A stretch of 64,000 nucleotides of DNA. Origin: JABFSM01 sp052389555 (GTDB taxonomy: Bacteria > Gemmatimonadota > Gemmatimonadetes > Gemmatimonadales > GWC2-71-9). The position numbers were made by a program, and so were the translations under genes. Below, piece after piece: positions 58,649-64,000 of this stretch. The notes below the pieces were generated by a model. The model did no database searches and was not told where the DNA came from. It saw nothing but the letters and a program-made list of their open reading frames with translations. The DNA is taken from assembly GCA_052389555.1 (NCBI GenBank), contig JBQTHV010000036.1, positions 1-64,000 of the forward strand. Reading direction: 5' to 3'. Position 1 is the stretch's first letter. Every line of letters begins with the position of its first letter.

Positions 58649-59434
58649 TCAGAAGGAGACTCGCACCACCGCCACACCCGGGATCACCTGCCCCTCCGCA
58701 TTGCGGGCGGGGCGGAAGCGGTAGGCCCGCATCGCGTCCTCCAGCTTCCTGGCGTAGGCCCGGTCGGGAATATCCGGAATGAACACCACTCGTTCGACCC
58801 GCCCGTCGGCGAGCACGAAAAAGTTAACGTCGATGCTCTGGCCTCGCAGAGTCCGCGGGTAATCGAACGGCGGCAGGATCAGCCGAGTCGGTTCCGGCGG
58901 TCGAGCTCTGCCGCGCGCGGAATCTGCCGGGGTTCCGGCCGTCCCGGTTCCCGGACCCGCTCCCGATCCGGTTCCCGGCCCGGTGCCGGATCCGCTTCCC
59001 CCACCGGTTCCGGTCCCGCTGCCGGCTGACGCGTTCGCGGCTGCTGTCGCGCTGGAGTCCGCCGGCGGATTCGCCGGCGGCAGAACCGCCCGTTCCGCGA
59101 TGGGTTGGGGCGGCACGATCCGTCGGGGCGGTACGACAGGAGCGACCCGAGCGCGCTCCTGCCTTGGAGTCTCCGGAGCGGCGAGTGGCGCAAGATTGAT
59201 CATGGTGATCTCGCGGACTATCCCGCCGCGACCGCCGCCCCCGCCGATCCGCGCGCCGGGCGGGTCGGTCAGCGAGGACCACGGATTCGAGTTCTGAGTC
59301 AGCTCAACGATCGACAGGAGCAACGCGAGATGCATCACCAGCGACAGCCAGGCACCGTCGCGGCGCGCACGCATCCGCGGCATTTCGAGCCGCGGGGGAG
59401 GAAGTGGCGGAAGGGGAAGCGGACCAGGCACCAT
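58649..59434 (-). CDS. TonB-like energy transducer with Gly/Thr-rich linker
   Basis: A single membrane helix near the N-terminus (LSLVMHLALLLSIVEL) is followed by a Pro-rich part. A Gly-Ser-Thr repeat linker (GTGTGGGSGSGTGPGTGSG) precedes a C-terminal TonB-fold domain (DYPRTLRGQSIDVNFFVLADG, ... YAYRFRPARN-like YRFRPARNAEGQ). It would link inner-membrane energy to outer-membrane receptors. ATG 59434 is chosen over a longer frame; ATG at MPRMRARRDG is another option. Confidence 0.75.
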   Translation of the reverse strand: MVPGPLPLPPLPPPRLEMPRMRARRDGAWLSLVMHLALLLSIVELTQNSNPWSSLTDPPGARIGGGGGRGGIVREITMINLAPLAAPETPRQERARVAPVVPPRRIVPPQPIAERAVLPPANPPADSSATAAANASAGSGTGTGGGSGSGTGPGTGSGAGPGTGTAGTPADSARGRARPPEPTRLILPPFDYPRTLRGQSIDVNFFVLADGRVERVVFIPDIPDRAYARKLEDAMRAYRFRPARNAEGQVIPGVAVVRVSF

Positions 59435-59483
59435 CTCTAGTGTAATCCCAGAGGGGTCCCCGGCGAAGCGGGGCGGGACCGTG

Positions 59484-59836
59484 CTACGGCGTGATGGCAA
59501 ACACGAACCGTTGCTGCACCAATTGGCAAACCGGGCGCCCGTTGATTCGAGCCGGCCGGAACCGACTGCGCTGGAGCGCTTCGCGGGCGGGCAGCTCGAA
59601 GTGTGAATGGGAGCTGGCGACCACCTTCCAGCTATTCAGCTCAACATGGCCGCTGGTATCTACGACAAATTGGGCCTCGACGAATCCTTCGATGCCGGCA
59701 TGCTGAAGGAGCGGAGGATGACGTGGGTCGGGACGATGGATCCCGCAGCGAGCAGCGCATGCAGCAGGGCGGACCAGGCGATCGATACACCGGGACGAAT
59801 TCCGGCGGCCCGGGATTCGATGAGTCTCTCGAACAT
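59484..59836 (-). pseudogene. tonB: Decayed tonB paralogue (internal deletion and frameshift)
   Basis: From ATG 59836 the sequence begins MFERLIESRAAGIRPGVS and IAWSALLHALLAAGSIV, a TonB-type N-terminus and membrane helix like MFENLVESKPKK of the intact tonB. After about 40 codons the correct reading moves to another frame. It then encodes PPLLQHAGIEGFVEAQFVVD and ends QLVQQRFVF, nearly the same as the intact gene. The Pro-rich linker between is missing and the frame change breaks the product. Confidence 0.8.
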
Positions 59837-59893
59837 GGCAAGAACTCCGGGTTAGGGCCCTTGACCAAGTAACTGCCTCCGGATGGATTCCCG

Positions 59894-59943
59894 ATGACCG
59901 ACGGATGACAACGTCCCGTGGCTCCAATGACAAATCGATGACC
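59894..59943. promoter_or_regulatory. Two TGTCAT-N5-TGTCAT-like direct repeats upstream of the tonB pseudogene
   Basis: On the plus strand ATGACC-N5-ATGACA (59894-59910) and ATGACA-N5-ATGACC (59927-59943) each keep an 11-bp period. They lie about 60-105 bp upstream of the pseudogene start. The same arrangement is found at 62411-62427. Direct repeats of 11-bp period are typical OmpR-family binding sites. Confidence 0.55.
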
Positions 59944-59954
59944 GCAGGTCACCG

Positions 59955-59983
59955 CAAAACAAACAGGGGCCCGAAGGCCCCTG
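59955..59983 (-). terminator. Rho-independent terminator of the tonB-exbBDD operon
   Basis: Stem CAGGGGCC/GGCCCCTG (59964-59971 and 59976-59983) with a CGAA loop. On the minus strand a T-rich stretch (TTTGTTTT) follows. It lies 23 bp after the last exbD stop. Confidence 0.85.
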
Positions 59984-60006
59984 TCCCGTCCATGAACCCG
60001 CGGTCC

Positions 60007-60414
60007 TCAGGTCTTGGGCGTGAACCCGATCACCTGGATCCCGGCACCCCGGGCCACATCCATGGCCTCGATCACTTCCTGGTAGACCCGGTTCCCCGCT
60101 GCCTTCACGAACAGCAGCTTGGCGGGCCGCGGATCGAAGATCGCGCGGATCTGGGTATCGAGCTGATTCTTCGGTACCGCTTGGCCGTTGATCGAGTAGC
60201 TGCCATCCGCCGCGATCTCGAGCACGATCTGGGTGGATGGCGCATTCGACGTCGTCTGGATCGGCGGCGGCACCTGCGCGTCCACCGCCATCCGGCTGAG
60301 CGGCAGCGAGATCATGAAGATGATCAGGAGCACGAGCAGGATGTCGATCATCGGGATCACGTTCGGCTCGGAGGTGATGCCGCCCGGTCCGCCCTGCTGA
60401 ACTTGCATGCCCAT
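60007..60414 (-). CDS. exbD: ExbD/TolR-type biopolymer transport protein
   Basis: A single N-terminal membrane helix (NVIPMIDILLVLLIIFMI) with the conserved Asp that carries the proton pathway, and a periplasmic ExbD domain. 135 residues. It is the second of two ExbD copies behind exbB. Paired ExbD homologues are found where the motor needs a heteromeric stator. Confidence 0.9.
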   Translation of the reverse strand: MGMQVQQGGPGGITSEPNVIPMIDILLVLLIIFMISLPLSRMAVDAQVPPPIQTTSNAPSTQIVLEIAADGSYSINGQAVPKNQLDTQIRAIFDPRPAKLLFVKAAGNRVYQEVIEAMDVARGAGIQVIGFTPKT

Positions 60415-60426
60415 ACGAGGCCCTCC

Positions 60427-60876
60427 CTATTGCGCGGGGAGGCCACACGCCGAGCGGTCCTGGCACTCGGTGATGGCCCGCAGAACCCGCACGCCCGCCT
60501 TCCGGGCGATCTCGACCGCGTCCTGGACCTTAGCGAACGGCAGGTCCTTGTGGGCGCGGAAGTGCAGGATCTTGTCTTCCGTGTGCGTGGTGGCGTAGAT
60601 GCTCCGCAACTGGTCCTCCAGCACCTCGGTCGGAATGTGATTGCCGTTCAGGAAATAGTCCCCGCCGATATCGATCCCCAGCACGACCTCGTTTTCGCCC
60701 TCCGGGCGCTTGTCGAGGTTGGTGCCGATCGGCATGGTGGCCTTGAAGCCGGCGGCGAGCAGGGGCGTCACGATCATGAAGATGATCAACAGCACCAGCA
60801 TGATGTCGATCATCGGAATGACGTTCGGCTCCGATTTGACGGCCGTCTGGCCGGCCTTCTCAGCTGATGTGGCCAC
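60427..60876 (-). CDS. exbD: ExbD/TolR-type biopolymer transport protein
   Basis: A similar ExbD with NVIPMIDIMLVLLIIFMI and the membrane aspartate. The periplasmic part (VLGIDIGGDYFLNGNHI) is followed by a short cysteine-bearing tail (ECQDRSACGLPAQ). 149 residues. Its start overlaps exbB by 17 bp. Less than half of its periplasmic part resembles the neighbouring copy, so the two likely have distinct partners. Confidence 0.9.
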   Translation of the reverse strand: MATSAEKAGQTAVKSEPNVIPMIDIMLVLLIIFMIVTPLLAAGFKATMPIGTNLDKRPEGENEVVLGIDIGGDYFLNGNHIPTEVLEDQLRSIYATTHTEDKILHFRAHKDLPFAKVQDAVEIARKAGVRVLRAITECQDRSACGLPAQ

Positions 60877-61606
60877 TGCCGCTCACCGCCTTCTGAGCCT
60901 GGAACTCCTTGGTGAAGATCGAGCGGCCGAATTCGCTGCCGACACTCTTGATGAGGTAGTCGATCAGCTCCTTCGACGTATAGGTCATCTCGACCGTCAG
61001 GTTCTCGACCTTGGTAGTGAAGTAGTTGTAGAACCACACCGCCGGGATCGCGACCGCGAGGCCGAGCGCCGTGGTGATCAGCGCTTCCGCGATACCCTTG
61101 GAGATTCCGGCCAAGCCGCCCGAGGTCCCCCCGGCGTTGATCGCGGAGAACGCCTGCACGATACCCATCGTGGTTCCCAACAGACCCACGAACGGTGCCG
61201 TGGCGCCTACGGTCGCCAGCACGCCGAGCCCGCGCTTGAACTCGGAGAGCACGATCAACATCTGCCGTTCCACCGCACGCTCCGCCGAATTGATGTCGGC
61301 AGCCGTAATGGTGGCGCGGTCCCTGAGCAGCGGCTTCACTTCCTGCAGCGCTCCACCCAGCACCCGGGAGACATGGCTCCCCTGGTTCTTCTCGGAGAGC
61401 GTGATCGCCTGATCGAGCTGCTCTTCCTGGATGGCCCGCGAGAACTGGGGCGCGAACTTGCGGGTGGCCAAGGTGCTCTTGCGCACCTGCCAGAGCCTAT
61501 TCAGCGCGATGGTGAGCGAGAAGAAGGACATGATGAGCAGCGTAATCACGATCCCCTTGGCAAAGGGACCGGCATCACGCCACAGCTGGAGAATATCTAC
61601 ACCCAT
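60860..61606 (-). CDS. exbB: ExbB/TolQ-type proton channel
   Basis: Three membrane helices: VITLLIMSFFSLTIAL, LGVLATVGATAPFVGLLGTTMGIVQAF and ALGLAVAIPAVWFYNYF. The GATAPFVGLLGTTMGI motif is the ExbB/TolQ channel signature. With ExbD it converts proton motive force into work for TonB. 248 residues, 27 bp downstream of tonB. Confidence 0.95.
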   Translation of the reverse strand: MGVDILQLWRDAGPFAKGIVITLLIMSFFSLTIALNRLWQVRKSTLATRKFAPQFSRAIQEEQLDQAITLSEKNQGSHVSRVLGGALQEVKPLLRDRATITAADINSAERAVERQMLIVLSEFKRGLGVLATVGATAPFVGLLGTTMGIVQAFSAINAGGTSGGLAGISKGIAEALITTALGLAVAIPAVWFYNYFTTKVENLTVEMTYTSKELIDYLIKSVGSEFGRSIFTKEFQAQKAVSGSGHIS

Positions 61607-61633
61607 GCTGGACTCCTTGGACGGGAAAAAAGG

Positions 61634-62335
61634 TTACTGGCCGATCGTGAACCCGAATCGCTGCTGCACCAGCTGCCGGACGGCCCGGCCCTTGATGCGG
61701 GCCGGCTTGAACACACTCTTCATCGCTGCCTCGCGGGCCGGCGCCTCGAACTGGGGATGGGTGCTCTTGGTCACCTTCCAGGAGGCCGGTTCAGCGTGGC
61801 CGGTAGTATCGACGACGTACTGCGCTTCCACGAATCCCTGCACCCCGGCCTGCTGGAGCACCGGCGGATACCGCGGCTTGGGCTGGTTGATCGGAGCCAC
61901 CGGATCATCGACTTCCTCGGCGAGGAACGCTTCGCCAGTAACCGGTCCGGTCCCACCAGCGATACCGGTGGCGATGCCGCCTTCAACCCCCTTTCCGCTG
62001 AAGTCCGCCGCGTTGAACCGCTCGTTGAGGTTGACCGGAGGAATCTCCTTCGGGATCTCGGTCGGCGGCATCACGGTCTGGAAGCCGAGCGGCGGCGGGT
62101 TAGCGGTCACGATGGCCTCCGGCGGCGGCGTCTCCGGCGGCGGCGGCGGCGGCGGCTCCGGCGGCTTGAGCCACACCATCGTGGTGTCCGACAGAATGTC
62201 CTCCATCGTCTCGGCGGCACTCTTGGTCGCCACTACGGCCCCGGCGATCACCGCCGTGTTAATGATGGCCGACAGGACCGCCTGCTTGAAGGTCTTCTGC
62301 TTCTTGGGTTTCGATTCTACCAGGTTCTCGAACAT
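61634..62335 (-). CDS. tonB: TonB energy transducer
   Basis: A short cytoplasmic N-terminus (MFENLVESKPKK), one helix (AVLSAIINTAVIAGAVVATK), a Pro-rich periplasmic linker (PPEPPPPPPPETPPPEA), and a C-terminal TonB fold (PRYPPVLQQAGVQGFVEAQY and the RQLVQQRFGF end). 233 residues. First gene of the tonB-exbB-exbD-exbD operon. A GGGAGG sequence 11 bp before ATG is the likely ribosome-binding site. Confidence 0.93.
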   Translation of the reverse strand: MFENLVESKPKKQKTFKQAVLSAIINTAVIAGAVVATKSAAETMEDILSDTTMVWLKPPEPPPPPPPETPPPEAIVTANPPPLGFQTVMPPTEIPKEIPPVNLNERFNAADFSGKGVEGGIATGIAGGTGPVTGEAFLAEEVDDPVAPINQPKPRYPPVLQQAGVQGFVEAQYVVDTTGHAEPASWKVTKSTHPQFEAPAREAAMKSVFKPARIKGRAVRQLVQQRFGFTIGQ

Positions 62336-62410
62336 CGCGAGGGCGCCTCCCAGAGACTCATCTTCTTCCTAATAGTAGATGCCGATGGGTAGCTCGAGCT
62401 TCACCGCCGG

Positions 62411-62427
62411 ATGACAATTCGATGACA
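62411..62427. promoter_or_regulatory. TGTCAT-N5-TGTCAT direct repeat upstream of tonB
   Basis: On the plus strand ATGACA (62411-62416) and ATGACA (62422-62427), 11 bp apart, lie about 76-92 bp before the tonB ATG. TACTAT (62377-62372 on the minus strand) may be the -10 box. The repeat would then be centred about 54 bp upstream of the transcription start, a place where activators bind. Confidence 0.55.
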
Positions 62428-62433
62428 AAACGA

Positions 62434-63897
62434 TTAGGAAACCCTCTCACTCGGTGTGGGACGCGGGAGCGTGACCGTGAACAGAGTTCCCCGGCCGGGG
62501 CGACTCTGGACCGTAATGCTGCCCCCGTGCGCTTCGGCCACCCACTTGGTGATGGCCAACCCCAGCCCCGCCCCAGGGCGCTCCCCGGTGCGGGAGCGGG
62601 CCGGGTCCGCCCGCCAGAAACGGTCGAATATATGCGGCAGGTCTCCGGCCGCAATCCCGATCCCGGTATCCGCGACTGAGAGCACCAGGGCCTCTCCGGT
62701 GTCTCGCAGCGTGATGGTCACGCCCCCGGCGGGAGTGTACTTCACCGCATTGGTCACCAGGTTGAGGAGGAGCTGACGGATTCGCGCGCGGTCGGCGCGG
62801 AACGGAACCGGCGCATCCGGTAGCTCAGTGGTCACGGTGAGTCCGGCCGGCTCGGCCAGCATGCTCGCGGTTTCGCCGGCTTCGGCGACGAGCTCGCGCA
62901 GATCGCAGTCCTCCAGCGCGAGCGGGAAGCGGCCCTCGTCCGCCCGGGCGAGGGTGAGCAGGTTGTCGACCAGCTCGCTCATCCAATTGATCTGGTCGAG
63001 CGACTCGTCGAGGGCGGGCAGGATTTCGGCCGGCGTGCCGGGGTGACGAAGGGCACGCTCAACGCCGGTTCGAAGCACCATGAGCGGGGTCTTGAGCTCA
63101 TGACTCGCCTCGGCAGTAAAGCGGTGCTGGGCCGAGAAGCTGCGTTCCAACCGCTCGAACATCCGGTTCGCGGCGGCGCCCAGCCGGGCAACCTCGTCGC
63201 CATCACGCTCGACCGGCACCCGGCGATGCAAGCTGGTGCCGTCGGTGATGGCCTCGAGCTCGCGCACCATGGCGCCGAGGGGGACCAGGTTGCGTCCCGC
63301 GACCCAGTAGCCGAGCAGCAGGGACGCCAGGAGGATCAGGGGCGCGATCACCAGCATGCTGGAGAGGAGCGCCTGGGCGTCGAGGATGGTCGCTGTGCTG
63401 GGCGCCGCGACCAGGAGTGCGGCGACTTCGAGGCCGGCGCCGCGCACCGGCATCGCCTGGTAATAGGCCGGACCGACTCGAGGATCGAACCGATAGGCCC
63501 CTTTACCGGGCGCCGGGGAGGGGGGCCGCACTGGGGCGAGGAACTGTTCGAACGAGCTGACCGGCAGGGCCGCCGCGCTGTCGGAGGCGAAGAGCACCCG
63601 CCCCTGGCGATCGACCACCACGAAGTAGTCCTGGATGCTCTCGAAGTAGGAGGCGATGGCGGGCTCGAGCACCGGAAGCGAATCCCGGGTGACCACCCTA
63701 CCTAACACGCGGTAGGATTCTTCCAGGTAACGGGCCGCCAGCTCGGCCTCGAGCCGAATGCGGTCCTGCTGGCGAAGGTCGAAGCTCCGCCGGCTGGTGC
63801 GCTGCCAGCTGAAGTAGAGCAGCGCGCCGAAGGCGGCCATCGTTACGGCCAGTGCGACGGCGAAACCCGCGCTGAGCCGCCAGCGGATCGAGCGCAT
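62434..63897 (-). CDS. HAMP-domain sensor histidine kinase
   Basis: Two membrane helices flank a periplasmic sensing domain (AGFAVALAVTMAAFGALLYF; LLSSMLVIAPLILLASLLLG), then HAMP, HisKA (EASHELKTPL, His at about 264) and HATPase (NLVTNAVKYTP, DTGIGIA, GLGLAI). 487 residues. It begins 1 bp after the regulator stop, so the pair is one unit. The C-terminus is close to the tonB promoter. Confidence 0.93.
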   Translation of the reverse strand: MRSIRWRLSAGFAVALAVTMAAFGALLYFSWQRTSRRSFDLRQQDRIRLEAELAARYLEESYRVLGRVVTRDSLPVLEPAIASYFESIQDYFVVVDRQGRVLFASDSAAALPVSSFEQFLAPVRPPSPAPGKGAYRFDPRVGPAYYQAMPVRGAGLEVAALLVAAPSTATILDAQALLSSMLVIAPLILLASLLLGYWVAGRNLVPLGAMVRELEAITDGTSLHRRVPVERDGDEVARLGAAANRMFERLERSFSAQHRFTAEASHELKTPLMVLRTGVERALRHPGTPAEILPALDESLDQINWMSELVDNLLTLARADEGRFPLALEDCDLRELVAEAGETASMLAEPAGLTVTTELPDAPVPFRADRARIRQLLLNLVTNAVKYTPAGGVTITLRDTGEALVLSVADTGIGIAAGDLPHIFDRFWRADPARSRTGERPGAGLGLAITKWVAEAHGGSITVQSRPGRGTLFTVTLPRPTPSERVS

Positions 63898-63898
63898 G

Positions 63899-64000
63899 TC
63901 AGGGCCGGATTACGTATCCGACTCCCCGCACCGTGTGGAGCAGCTTCTTCTCGTGCTGGGCATCGATCTTCTTCCGGAGCCGGTTGATCACCACGTCCAC
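63899..64000 (-). CDS. OmpR-family response regulator, C-terminal end only
   Basis: The last 33 codons read VDVVINRLRKKIDAQHEKK followed by LLHTVRGVGYVIRP and a stop. This is the wing and recognition end of an OmpR/PhoB winged helix. The gene continues beyond the window. It is the expected partner of the HAMP kinase. Confidence 0.93.
   Translation of the reverse strand: MDVVINRLRKKIDAQHEKKLLHTVRGVGYVIRP

Overview
The window is a single G+C-rich stretch (roughly two thirds G+C by eye) from a free-living diderm bacterium, packed with genes that often overlap by 4 bp. A Gemmatimonadota-like origin fits best. The signs are a Pknase-TPR protein, a roughly 1,065-residue SecA with a zinc tail, bamD, TonB/ExbBD, a secreted CarboxypepD_reg protein, and Gly/Pro/Ala-rich low-complexity linkers. 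This assignment is inferred from gene content, not from a marker alignment. I see no rRNA, CRISPR array, transposase or prophage. One tRNA (Leu-CAG) is present.

Layout. 1-5.2 kb: the 5' part of a bifunctional (p)ppGpp synthetase/hydrolase, radC, and a Ser/Thr kinase whose TPR tail is broken by two TGA codons. 5.2-11.4 kb: secA, nadD, bamD and two TPR genes. 11.4-23 kb: nucleotide-sugar genes (epimerase, UDP-sugar dehydrogenases, Wbp-type aminotransferase and acetyltransferase, gmd/rmd) interleaved with murB and carB. 23.2-26.5 kb: rpmB and a compact alpha operon (rpmJ-rpsM-rpsK-rpsD-rpoA-rplQ) with a good promoter and terminator. 26.6-30 kb: pyrF, pyrD, an amidase and smpB. 30-39 kb: tRNA-Leu, a MoeZ-like E1/rhodanese, an Rrf2 regulator, aspA, a cupin, a metallo-hydrolase, trxB, a PHP phosphoesterase and a 2-oxoacid dehydrogenase E2. 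39-49 kb: membrane pyrophosphatase, a two-component pair, DUF1328, small secreted or unknown proteins, and an inositol-phosphate synthase plus CDP-alcohol transferase pair. 49-58.6 kb: a probable muropeptide salvage locus (namZ, nagZ, an AmiE-like serine hydrolase, an SSF transporter, a BadF-type kinase) with an APC permease. 58.6-64 kb: tonB-exbB-exbD-exbD, a decayed tonB paralogue, a TonB-like protein and a HAMP kinase/OmpR regulator pair.

Three sequence-level patterns stand out beyond the genes. (1) The octamer GCGGGTTA / TAACCCGC occurs about 33 times, in all reading frames, in both orientations, and sometimes as a stop codon. This is far above the two or three copies base composition predicts. 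(2) Families of short degenerate tandem words, often arranged as hairpins, sit at gene ends. They are also inserted in frame inside carB, pyrF, a serine hydrolase, the radC N-terminus and an E2 linker, and in one case supply a signal-peptide start. (3) A direct repeat TGTCAT-N5-TGTCAT, or a one-base variant, lies upstream of both the intact tonB operon and the tonB pseudogene, next to an OmpR-family regulator. It is a plausible operator.
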